This document shows positions 10,481 to 22,246 of a DNA stretch of 64,000 bases, piece after piece. The stretch comes from Lineus longissimus. Taxonomy: Eukaryota > Nemertea > Pilidiophora > Heteronemertea > Lineidae. The notes below the pieces were generated by a model, which was not told the origin of the DNA, did no database searches, and was given only the letters and a program-made list of their open reading frames with translations. The stretch's first letter is position 1; each line of letters starts with the position of its first letter. The translations under genes and the position numbers were made by a program. The stretch covers positions 9,367,001 through 9,431,000 of the forward strand of contig NC_088326.1 in NCBI RefSeq assembly GCF_910592395.1, read 5' to 3'.

Positions 10481-12061
10481 TTGTTTTCAGTGTATTTTCT
10501 CCTTGAAATCGATCACTTCAGGTACTATTACTGTGCATACCTAGCTAAATTAGTGTCTAGTTTCGTCTCTGATGACATTTATTTCGTAAAAATCGCTGTT
10601 TTTTCTCTAAAAAGGTGTTTTTGTGGTCATTTTGGCTGTTTATTTCGAGGGTACGGTAGGAGGTCATCGTTCACTCGATAACTCTTTTTAAAATGAAATA
10701 AAAGCGTTTTAAGATACATGATATGAATTGATATTAATATTCGTTAAGTGGGATTGTCGGTGGACGTTCATTGTTAAACAGTTGTAAGGAAAATTGAGAG
10801 CAGGCCCCTAATGAATGAACTCTCAACGATATCGATATATTTTCGTAATTCCAGCACAACGCCTCTAGCACTGGGCAATTGCCACCATCTTGAAAAGCAG
10901 TGCCGCGGATGGCTATCGCATCGCCACTACGCATGAGAACACGATGGCTGCCCTGCGCTGCATTGATAGTTCGTAATAAATTCACATAAAAACACACCAG
11001 AAGATCTCCGATTTTATTTACAAAGATCATATTTTGTTATTTATTGATAAAACAAGCCATTTTACCACAGCAGGTGACACATATTAGGCCTGAATAAGAC
11101 TTTAGAATTTGAAGTGGTGGTGACGATGCCGATATCCAAGATGGCGGAATTATACCAGTGGTCAAATCTCATCTATTTTGGGTAATTGCATCATTATTTC
11201 TTTTTGTGATTGGTGATTTGTAAAATTGAGAATGATTGAAAAATCAGTATTTTTTCACCCAAAGGCATGAGTGAACATTTGATAAGTTTATTGTGATTTA
11301 ATTGGTAATTTGGTCGACATTTTGACAATTATATTTAGCAATATTTCGATAAATGCGGACCTGCTTCTTCCTCTTTTCGTAGTGACGGTGTTTCGATAAC
11401 TCAGGTCAGTTTCACGGCAAAAATAAGTGGTAGTTTTGAAATTCGAATGTGCATTTATTGATGTAACGATAAAGTACATTTCCGAGAATAATTAGTGAAA
11501 GTTTCAGTAGGTGTCGATTTTTGTAAAGTAGTGTGTAGGCGATGGATTGGCTCAGCCATGTGCTCGTCGTGTCAGCGGGGCGCAAGCCGTCATGGGGGAT
11601 GTACACTACAATGCACGTGATTGATGGTTGAACATTCACTCTCGTTGACAGTGTATTATTGAAATATTTGATTGTGATGATGGTGTATTGTACTAGGCCT
11701 TGCATGCTCCCAACGTGTGGCATATTTCACATTGATACTACCAGTATCAATTACAAAAAAATAGATTGTGAGTAACAATAGGCCTACAATCAATGCTACA
11801 TGTCATGAGGGTGGGAACAGGGAAGGGGGGGTAACTGTCTCGACGTCCCGTTAGGAAAAAAGGCTTATCCCGTTTCCCAATACGCAATTTTAGCCGAATC
11901 GTGACGCAAAACACGGCTTGTCTCGAATCCCGCTAAAATAAGGGTGTCTATCCCGAATCCCGACAGTTATTTTCGGCCCATCCCAGTGTCCCGAAAATAC
12001 CCGTTCTCCCCCTCATACATAGTAGACCATATTGTCACATTGATGTTTTCTTTCATTACAG
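10481..12061. other. No gene recognised
   Basis: AT-rich sequence with only short, unconvincing open frames. From 11860 to 12010 it carries repeated CCCGAATCCCG-like words. Nothing else supportable. Confidence 0.4.
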
Positions 12062-12831
12062 TTAGACCTCGAGATCTACATTTTCGACAAAGGCCTGGTG
12101 TAATATTACGTACTTGATGAAGGTAATATTAATTTCTTCAAATTTGAAGCATGACGTAAATGGGGTACCAGCACAACTTCATTGACTGCTACGTGGCGCT
12201 GGTGGTAACTAAGGTATTGCATCGCTCATATCACTTGAAAAAAACATTTACCCTAGTTACGACCAAAGCTGCTTAGCAGAGGGCGATACTTCATCAGGAG
12301 CGCCACAATCATATCATTGGTGTGAAAGCATTTGTATGAAGTTTTTCAGTTCTCAATGTGTTCAAAACCTTAATTGTGAAATTGTGCACTTCGAATTCAA
12401 ATTTACGTCACTACGTTAGTTTGACATCCATTGATGTCACAGTAATTTCACTGTTATGCTGTGCTGCTTTCAGGTTTAATGACATGAATGAGTACAAGTA
12501 CATTACATTTTTCGACGAAGGCCTTCTGTAATTTCATACGCTTCTTACGGTTAGTATTGATTCATAATTTCTAGTAAAAAAGTTAATTTTGAAAGTGAAA
12601 AATATGTTACAATACAATAGACCTGCAAATACCATATACGCAAGTTTTGAACAAATATCACACATATTCCCCAGTTGACTTGTGATGATATTGATAATGG
12701 TGGTGGTGGTGTTATCATGTACATGGCTTCTAACGTAGTAAATGTTTTCTTTTCAGCAACATTCAATAGATTTATTAACTGTATTATCATTTCGACCAAG
12801 GCGAATTCGACACTTCAATTACACAAGGTTA
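12062..12831 (+). repeat. Three exon-like repeated cassettes
   Basis: Similar short segments follow CAG/acceptor-like sites at about 12061, 12473 and 12759. Each contains a variant of ATTTTCGACAAAGGCC and ends at a GTAA or GTTAGT donor-like site. Two read, in the same frame, a short peptide ending FDKGLV or FDEGLL directly before a stop. They look like duplicated terminal or non-coding exons, or merely a diverged repeat. Confidence 0.35.
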
Positions 12832-12864
12832 GTAACTTTTGTTCACAAAATCCAAATGGAGGCA

Positions 12865-13400
12865 AATACAGAACAATCAAACTTAGTCATTCCAGTCAGT
12901 TACTAAAGCACAGTGAAAACTGTCGGGAGCAGTGCAACTTATGGCATGTCAAACTTCCAGTGACTGTCCCTGTCCATATATTTCAAGACAGTACAAATCT
13001 TGTAATCATTTTGTTTATGCAATGTACGTTATTATGTATCATTTCAGCACAATCAAACTTAGTCATTCCAGTCAGTTACTGAAGCACAGCGAAAACTGTC
13101 TGAATTAGTGCTGCTGATGGCATGTAATTACTCTACTACCACTACCAGTGACAGTCAATGTCCATATATTTTCAAGTGTGCGAAATTAGTACTCGTCTAA
13201 TTCTTACTGTTATTTGAATGCAATGTATGTTATAAAAATATTTTTTCAACACTATATCAACATTCTCATTCCTGTCAGTTTCTGAAAATCAGCTAAAGCA
13301 ATCGCTACCAATGCAGCTGATAACAGCAATTCTTTTTGTTCCCAATGCCCATCCATGACAATATATTTCACGCATGTGACAATCATGTAATCATCCTGTT
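12865..13400. repeat. Degenerate tandem repeat, about 180 bp unit
   Basis: AATCAAACTTAGTCATTCC plus about 150 following bases occurs at about 12873 and again at about 13052, with a more diverged third unit from about 13240. The units share the words CAGTCAGTTACT and GTCCATATATTT. Confidence 0.65.
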
Positions 13401-13610
13401 TTTTGTGTTCTATTCATGCAATAAATAAATTCAGTATTTTCAAATCATTGGTGCTACAAAACTATTCTCATTATAGATTATTCATATTTTATAAAATGCT
13501 GTCATGTCAAATTTTGTGTCCTATAAATCATTATGAAGTCGGCATTTTATATACAACTTTTGTACTCCTCCAAAATAAACATACAAATCTTGTTTTATGT
13601 AAACTTTGTA

Positions 13611-13804
13611 TATGTGACCCGTCACAGCAAAACCAGGCGCATGTCGTTCTGAGCTTGGCAGGTTGAGACGGACTGTTTGTTCATTTATCTATTGTCTGCC
13701 TTTTGTAAAATATGAGCACATCAATTTCTTCCATTATCTCCTGGTGTCATTTAGGCTCATCTTCTGTGCGACATGTACCTGGTTTTGCTGTGACGGGTCA
13801 CATA
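13611..13804. mobile_element. MITE with 27-bp perfect TIRs
   Basis: Left end TATGTGACCCGTCACAGC and the following nine bases are matched exactly, inverted, at the right end. Total length is about 194 bp with no coding content. A partial relative occurs at about 32450-32485. Confidence 0.85.
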
Positions 13805-14480
13805 TTCTATAGATATACAACACTCTAATGTCACAATCAATGCCTCTCTCACTCGCTTTTATATAGCAAGATGTATGAATAAACATGACACACCAACTAT
13901 GTATAAAATTGCTAACAAACTGCACCATTTGTCAGTACACCACATGAAATACAGAGATATGTCTTAATTCTAATCTTTCATTAGCGACACCATTTCTTAC
14001 CCGAGTGCCTCCTTCATTCATACATCTTGGTATACTAAAAATATTCAAAGATGGGTATCTTGAGTTAAAGTACAAGTACTACAATGTCAATGTATTGAAG
14101 TCATGTTCTTGTAGTGTTATTGGCTTTCTATTATCTTATCGTCAAAATACCTCTTGGTTCTCGCAAAATCTCAATAAAAACAAATGCTCATGTATTGCAT
14201 ATTCTAACAGCTATCCACTGTATCGATTTATCCATCATCTGTACTATTTGTCACAAAAATGTTATATTATGTAAATCATATTTCATTACATAATGCACAC
14301 TGCCAATTACTGCTGAACCATTCATATGTCATTTAAATAAATTATTTTCAACTTTTTAAAACCGTCTTATAGTACTGTTCTTGTCACTTAGCTGAACCAA
14401 TTGCTCTATAGCATGAAATTTCCAGAAATGCCCCAGGGATTGAAAAGTGCTGTTTTTACAGAGAGGTGTCCTAAACTGAG

Positions 14481-15119
14481 AAGTCGAGTTGAATGGAAAC
14501 AACCAATTTGGAACCAAAAACTACTGTCCTTATTAAAGAGGTTGTCCTCAATAGAAAGGTGTCCACAAAAAGTAGGTCCACTGTATATGAAAGTACAAAC
14601 CCTGGTACATGTAGTGACATCTACTCCTCGATGTGGACACCTGCAAATGCAGCGACAATGTCACATCAGTTATTTAATTCATCGTCCTTTGTGCAGATGG
14701 CACCACCCATCAAGCATGTTGGTGACGAATAGTGTCGCAGCATTTCGTCACCGAGCTTACACGAAAATGCACTGTCATTCATTCAGCCATAAGTGTAAGA
14801 CTGTAGGGTTGTTTCCAACCAAAACATGTTCGAAATGTGTCAAGCATTCGGAACACCCAAAGACTGATTAGAGAAGTCAAAATTGAATGGAAACAACCAA
14901 TTTGGGACCAAAACTAGTGTCCTTATTGGAAAGGTTGTCTTTAATAGAGAGGTGTCTACTAACGGAGGTTCCACTGTATATAATGTAGGAACCCTGGTTG
15001 TGACATTGTCCATCCTCCAGCAGCGCACCACCAAATCCACAACAATGTCACACCAGTTATTTAGTTCATCATGCTTTGCGCTAGATGGCACCAACTGTCA
15101 GGTATGTTGGTGAATATAG
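14481..15119. repeat. Diverged tandem duplication, about 392 bp unit
   Basis: A block starting GAATGGAAACAACCAATTTG and ending near a GATGGCACCA word is present twice (about 14481-14731 and 14873-15119). Both contain GGTTCCACTGTA-like ends, as does the MITE at 39015-39148. Open frames across it are by-products. Confidence 0.75.
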
Positions 15120-15919
15120 AAGATAAGTGTCCCTGCATTTGGTCTCAAACCCAGGTTGTGACGTTGTCCTCAGGCTGTTCATTCATATCTTTGGAATAGG
15201 TTTGCCAAGCCTCATGGTAGAGTTTGCTAGTAAATTTCGTCTTGGTGTTTTGAATGGTTGACACATTCTCAACTTGTCAATTCTTGACAACTTGTCAATT
15301 CTTGACAGGAAACAACCGTATGGCTGAATAAATGGTCCTGGTCTCCAGTCATCTGCAGCCATTAGGGTATTCATTCTTTTGCTGGCTGCTTCATTCTCTG
15401 CTAGTTGAAAATGGGTCATCCTAAACATCATCCACAAGGATTTTAGTCATTGATTGCAATAAATTGTTATGATCATAAATTCACAAACATCATAGATCGT
15501 GTGCCGTAAACTGCCATAGCCAATACAATCGCCAGCCCCCCACGACAATTTTACTTCCTTTTGCTTACCAGATAAGAAAGACTGTATAGCTGATTACTAT
15601 ATATATTAGAACCTTGTAGGTCAACACTGCTGAATACTACATACCTAGTTATGATCACCAATCTTCTCCCACTCTTTCTTCTTACCGAATGTGTCCACAC
15701 TGCACTTATGGTCATTGTACTTTCATCTTATGTAAAATGTAACTTTTTACACGGTTTCAATAAACGATTTGTAATTTGTAATTTGTAAATTATAAATTTC
15801 ACTAATAATTTGACGCCGCCAATTCCACTATTCTTCGAAATACGTAAGCTACACTGTTGACGACTATGACACTCCTCACAAACCACATTGTGAATCAGAC
15901 GCCGATAGGCTTGTCTTCT

Positions 15920-16493
15920 TTTCATCTGGTCTCTCCATTGACTGTACCAACTGATACAAAATCTCAGTTTTAGTAAGGTGACGCGAAAAGTGTTCGAATA
16001 TTTCTTTAAAGCGGTTGTAGTCTCGCATGTCGCCATAAAATGTTGGGAACTTAAGCTTCTCCATGCAACTACGGGCTGTTGCTGCGGCTTTACTGACAGT
16101 CGGATCTGGTCCAGCAGGTTTTGGCTCTAGCGGACGACATTCCTCGGCTTTCTTGATCAATTGGTGTACGGTTGGATTCATAAGATCGATCATCTGACTG
16201 ACATAGTTCTCTTCTGTTTCAGCGATCTTCTCCTCGGCAGCTTCGATTGCCGCGTCATCCATTCTACTAGAATCAAGCGCTTTACACTTGAATCTAATGA
16301 CATAATCATTATCTATTTGGACCAGGTCTAACTGATGACGTAGTTCATCGGCTAATTTCGAAAACTCATGATGAGGAATCCCATCACTGGAATCTAAGAG
16401 TGGTTTAGCTTGCTTCAGCAGGCTGTTAACTTTCCTTTTCTTGATTGCCCTCAAAGACTTCGCCTCCTTGGCGGTTTCAGGTACGGCAGACAT
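15920..16493 (-). pseudogene. BEL/Pao gag, N-terminal part
   Basis: The - strand frame from the ATG at 16493 encodes about 190 residues: a charged, helical N-terminus followed by the DUF1759-type core start (LKFPTFYGD, NRFKEIFEHF, LYQLVQSM). Homology stops at about 15920. The C-terminal continuation expected for this family matches what begins at 10440, so both pieces probably come from one retroelement copy. It is separated from the rest by about 5.4 kb. Confidence 0.75.
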
Positions 16494-16500
16494 CCTCGGA

Positions 16501-19202
16501 GTGACGTTTCACAGGTCTGAGTTAGAGTTCATAATCAAATCAGGTCTTAATTATCGAAAATCAACGTTGAAATGCAGTAAAGTCCTATTTCTTGTCACTT
16601 AACAGCTGATCCGTACGGAGGCGCCCTCTGTGAACAGATGAACGAACTAACGTTGGAATATTCGAGCGTGGATTCCTGTAGCTTCCTTCGACAAATATAT
16701 GATATATGAACTGTTTTTTAAATGATGCAACAGTCATTCTAAGAGACAAGGCAAATGTCATCAGAGATATGATAAGTTCGAGAGACAATAGAGACCGCAA
16801 TTTCTTTAATCTTGATGAGATTAATACTATATTAAATGATTTATGTGTAAACTAAATTTTACAGACACCTGAGACTGAATAATTTGTTGATGGCCAATAT
16901 AATATCTGTATAAACAAGTTCAATTGAGTATCACTGGTAATTAGTTGTGGCATTTGCTGCCTGTTTCTAACTTGTTTTTAAAATGTTCTTCCATCTATTT
17001 ATTTTTCTCACTGCACAATACAGCACTGCACTCTGTTGAATGTACTATTATGTACGATTAAATAAATAAATAAATAAATAAATAAACGTAAATGGGGCTC
17101 ACAGGAGTATTGTAGATTACGTATAGAGGACTGTCCTATCGTTTGAAATCACATAATAGCAGGTGCAGTTCCTAGAAAGTTCATGTCGGGACGAAGGCCT
17201 ACGTGTTCATGTGTTTTCGAGCGATGTGAGCGGCATGCATTGCAGTGCTGACGACCCGGGGCTTGTTGTTTACGTTCGCTTTCCGTCAGTATTTTGGCGT
17301 TATTTCATCGATTGACGTGGGGTTACTGACTTGGTTAATTGAAAAAACTGTTGCGGGTGCACATTGACAAATCCTTACTTCATAGAAATCGAAGACAACG
17401 TGTAAATTTCGATTAATGAGCAATTTAATTATTTTTCAATTGTGCTTGAATCCCACATCATTCCGGGTGCGTATAAAACAGAAACTCGTGCACGCGACAC
17501 AAACAACGGAATAACTAAAGGGCGGACCGGAAATCCGCGGCACATCGTGACAGGCTTAGCTATGGTGGATACAGAAGAGCATCATAGAAAGATATGCTCA
17601 CCATCTTCAACTGTTCTCGTCCGGACAAGCAGCAACAACAAATCGTCATATGAAGCACCGATCCGAAAGGAAATGTGCATGCGCATGTGTGTCACTCGGC
17701 TCTCGCCTCCTTTTGAGAAGTCGTCCCCCCGACTTAATAAGTCGTCCCCCTGACTTAATTAGATAAGTCGTCCCCCAACTTAATAAGTCGTCCCCCCCGA
17801 GATAATAAGTCGTCCCCCGACTTAATGAACCGTCCCCCCGACTTAATAAGTCGTCCCCCCCCCCCCGAGATAATAAGTCGTCCCCCCTACTTAATAAATC
17901 GTCCCCCCCGAGATAATAAGTCGTCCCCCCGACATAATAAGTCGTCCCCCGAGATAATAAGTCGTCCCGCCGAGAATTTTTTTTTCGATGTCCTTTCCCA
18001 GCCACCGTATAACTCACTCCTAAACCTCGTTTTTCACCTATCTCCTAGAAGCAAGGACCCTAGCGGCAAAAAAGCGAAGCTGGAGAAACATTTATAACAG
18101 TCACCTAGATCTCATTATGGACTTATAGCGCAATTATGGGGTTTTAACTATTTTGCTGTATATTGACACGAGGAAAGAAAAGCACGCGACCTAACGCCGA
18201 CCTATTGATGTAAAGTGATAATCAGAAGGTATATATAGCTCAGGAAATGTTAATAAATGATCATTCCTTATCGTCTTTTGAGAGCATTTTTAATTGTAAA
18301 AAGCCATACCTACGACACAGAATCTCTACAATGGTAATTTGTATCACAGTAGTCTCGCGCATCCAGACCTTCTTCACTTATTAGTCTGGCGGAAGCCAGG
18401 CGTTCATTGTACTAGACCTAGACATTTTCCACCACAATGTATCTGGGCCGAAGAAACACTGCGCAAGATTACCTCGAGCTGGAGCTAAGAATAGATAATG
18501 CTAATGAGCATACTTCCACGAGTTTTCCCAGAATGGTGCATATCGCGCGAAGCCACTTAGCCTATTACCATTGGGCCCCGCGTAGTGGCGCTGAGACGGC
18601 CTCTGTAATCAAGAGAGTGGTTGAGTCGCTCTTTGTTATGACAGACCTAACCAAAATTGCTTATATTTTCGCATTGCCACAATGAAAGACCTAATACTGA
18701 AACCACATGTCTGTTGACTGTGCTTTAAGAGAGACTGAAACCACTATACCCCCTCACACTCAGAAACCACGAACGCCCACCCCCTCCTGCTACTTTAATA
18801 CTTCTCAACGGCAGCACAGTCTAAATAATCTTATGTCGTCTGCTATAAGTTTTGAAATCACCAATATGACACCATTTCTCACTAAAATTTTGGCGAGAAA
18901 TTATATTTCTCATTCCTGGTGAAATTTCACCGGGATGTGAGATTTGGTAGCGCAATGTGAACTCGGAAGATAATTGTTACAAGTGTTTGTAGAAGTATTT
19001 CCTGGAAGCGTTCGTATCAATCAGCGAATTAAGTAAACGGTAGAGATAAGACTAATTATAATCATCCACATTAAGTCCAGATTTATCATCAGGAAGGAAC
19101 TGTCGTTTATCATGTTTATCGAATGTAGGACATATCAAGAAAAACACATATAACAACTATCCGTTTTACCTGCATTCAGCCAACAGTCTTGCTACATGCA
19201 TA
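16501..19202. other. Intergenic region upstream of the GPCR
   Basis: No gene seen. Contents: an (AAAT)n microsatellite at about 17066-17087, the minisatellite at 17716-17972, and unremarkable sequence. The promoter and 5' UTR of the adhesion GPCR should lie near its right end, but no TATA box or initiator can be argued for. Confidence 0.4.
17716..17972. repeat. Minisatellite of roughly 20-bp units
   Basis: About a dozen copies of TAATAAGTCGTCCCCC with variable C-run length and two alternating linkers (GACT or GAGA). On the - strand it translates to repeats of DDLLSRG, but this is a by-product. Confidence 0.9.
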
Positions 19203-19260
19203 ATGTTGAAGGCAATCATTCTCGCATGTGTTGTTTACCGAATTTTAGCAGACAAGGAAG
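19203..19260 (+). CDS. GPCR exon 1: signal peptide
   Basis: ATG followed by a hydrophobic core (AIILACVVYRILA) and then the charged DKE, ending at the consensus donor GAAG|GTAAGT in phase 1. It joins exon 2 in frame to give ...DKEGARR. Short leader exons followed by a long intron are usual for this class. Confidence 0.75.
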
Positions 19261-22206
19261 GTAAGTGAAAACCATATCAATTCCGGGCCTTTTTCTCTCT
19301 CATAAGTCTTGTGGCATTTTGCTAAGTTAAAAGCTCACTTCGCATTTCTTGCTCATGTCGAAACTCATGTCGAAATTGTTTTTCTAATAAAATCAACTCC
19401 TTAATTACAGGATAACTTTGTCTTCAAGGGGGGGGGGGGTGGCGGGCGGGGTGGTCCTATTAAAAGAATTTTGAAAGTTTCGAAGACTGCAGATGTGATT
19501 TTAAAGCATCTCGGCGTCAAACAGGCGTGATTGGCAGGAGTTTCTAACATAGATTTTGTGTTGGTATGCGTTCAATGCAATGTGGAGGTCAACTTCTGGC
19601 GACAAGGCATGTCATACTTCTAAATTTATAGTCTTGTTATGCGTGGCCTAATAATATCCAATTTCAGTTGAGGAGGCTATCATGTGTACTTAATAGCATT
19701 GGAACTCATTGCAAGGGAAGGTCATCTATAGGCACTATAGTCTGTACTTTTTCCTGCTCCAAAATTTCCCGTAAAATGTTCAATTAATTATAATTGGTGT
19801 TTTTCTTCGATTGTTGACATCCTGTCTGACCCGATTGTAACTGCAAGCATAGACAACCTGCACAAATCGGCCATTTTGAAAAGGCTTTTTCACAGTGTCG
19901 TGTCCTAGCACGACGGGATCTCATCCCTCGTAAGCATGCAGGAAGTAAGTAGCGAATTTAGACGCTTCATGTCTGACAGTAACAAAGTCTCTTTATTGAC
20001 AAACACATCTCGACGATGAAGCTTGTTGAAGACAACGAACGATGAAGACATATGATGATGATGATGTAGACAGCGGATTGTGGTTCTGCTGGAACGATAG
20101 AAAGAACTCCTAAGCATCTAATATGTACAATAGAACATCTAAGCATCCGTAATGGATATTACGGCTGTTATAAAACGCGGATTCCGCGGAAATCCGCGGA
20201 AAAATCACAAAGCCGCCAGTAAATACGCGCATAATATTTAATGATAATTATATTATACAAATAACAACATAAATCATAAATCGGAGGCAAGAACTACCAG
20301 TTATCTGCACATTTCATCGGTCAGATTTTAATCCTCTGGAGCGCCATTCATGCCATTCCGATCGACTGGCCAGAGTCCTCTATTAAAACATGTGTACATT
20401 ACGTGTACATTGTTGTGCATAGGTTTTGGTGAAAAAAGTACTCATTGGACCAATCAATCTGCACAAAATTTTATACGTGTCAAGAAGAACCATTTGCCAA
20501 TAGCATAATAAAGTTTAAAAAAATTCCAATACCGATTGCCTGAGAAAAAAAGATTTCCGTACACCATATCCATCAAAACGTCACTGGCGCATTGATATGG
20601 CCCTGTCAAAGTACAAGTTCTAAACTGACCAGTGAGACCACATTTTCTTAAATATATTATCAAAAAGCATATTTCTGTGATGGCCTGACTCTGTAGATTA
20701 AGAATCAACCACAGATTGAGAATTAATTCCACTTTGGTCCATCCCAGCCATGTATTTACCACAACTTGACATTTTGATAAGCTCTATGTGACTGTGCCAC
20801 ACTTCCGGTCGTGGATGAATACAGGTCTCTGCCCTAGTAGGCCAGAGTCCTCTATTAAAACATGTGTACATTACGTGTACATTGTTGTGCATAGGTTTTG
20901 GTGAAAAAAGTACTCATTGGACCAATCAATCTGCACAAAATTTTATACGTGTCAAGAAGAACCATTTGCCAATAGCATAATAAAGTTTAAAAAAATTCCA
21001 ATACCGATTGCCTGAGAAAAAAAGATTTCCGTACACCATATCCATCAAAACGTCACTGGCGCATTGATATGGCCCTGTCAAAGTACAAGTTCTAAACTGA
21101 CCAGTGAGACCACATTTTCTTAAATATATTATCAAAAAGCATATTTCTGTGATGGCCTGACTCTGTAGATTAAGAATCAACCACAGATTGAGATTTAATT
21201 CCACTTTGGTCCATCCCAGCCATGTATTTACCACAACTTGACATTTTGATAAGCTCTATGTGACTGTGCCACACTTCCGGTCGTGGATGAATACAGGTCT
21301 CTGCCCGACTCTTTCCTCTTGCTTTTTTTCTTGGTGTTGATAAACTTTGCATGTTATCTTCGACACCACCGTGGTTCCTTCCCTATAACGGAACACATTA
21401 CGAGGCTGCTTTCAAGTGTGACTGTTGCCCGGATTGATGTACGTTACGGTATATGCCTCCTTCAAATATAAGTCGATGATGAACTGAATTCTGGTCTACG
21501 AAATTTTTTTAGGACAATCAACCTAACCAACCGAACCTAACCAACCATATGCGACTGCACATTGGAGTCTATTTTAAGCAATCACAAAAAAACTTACTTC
21601 GCGGCCCGTCTAGAGTATAAGTTTATTTCAAACTACAAGGTGCTTGTGATTTACGGCGCTTACAGCGCACCATATAACGGGGATTCCCAAAGACCTTGTC
21701 ACCAGGAGTACTTCATGCGCACAACAATGCACACTACTAATATGAAAAACTCTCACCTGCGGTTCAGGTAGCCACCCTGTAGCCAAGTTAGATTTTTCCG
21801 CGGATTTCCGCGGAATCCGCGTTTTATAACAGCCGGTTCCGTAAGGTTAAACGGAGTGATGTAACAAATCAAAGGCATGTCTCAACATTGTTTTGTATCA
21901 TCGCCAATGAATGCTATTAGGGTCGTTATTGATGATACGACCGGTGTAGAAGTTTAAAATGTCCTAGGATAAAATGTCCGGGAACAAAGGCTTCTATTAT
22001 GCGCTTCAATCTCTGAGCTATTGACTGTCAGGGTCTCTATGGGACCATATTGCAGAATACAATAGGGCCGGACACTTTTTCCAGGGGGGACACTTTTTAC
22101 TTTTACACCGGCGCTGACAGAGGGTGACATTGGTTTTAGGTCTTCTGAACCAACCAACATTCGTTTTTGGCTCACCGTAAGGGGAGTCTATACGATAGCG
22201 CTGTGT

Positions 22207-22246
<40 letters not shown>

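Larger units (their letters stand above)
10446..15892. mobile_element. Putative 5.4-kb insertion splitting the retroelement gag
   Basis: The two halves of a gag gene (9561-10440 and 15920-16493, both - strand) are separated by this block. Its two ends are inverted copies of ATTCACAATGTG. The body holds exon-like cassettes, tandem repeats and MITEs but no transposase I can recognise. The short TIR may be coincidence and no clean target duplication was found. Two independent gag fragments remain possible. Confidence 0.4.

Noticed and set aside
14401-14871. Open frame of 156 codons on the + strand
   Set aside because: It runs through a diverged repeat duplication and has no recognisable domain.
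17646-18017. Repeated DDLLSRG-like peptide on the - strand
   Set aside because: It is a translation of the C-rich minisatellite; frame and unit length vary and no gene signals accompany it.
20454-21352. Two nearly identical proteins of about 100 residues on the - strand
   Set aside because: They are mirror products of the 472-bp tandem duplication in a non-coding TIR element, with no homology or splice context.
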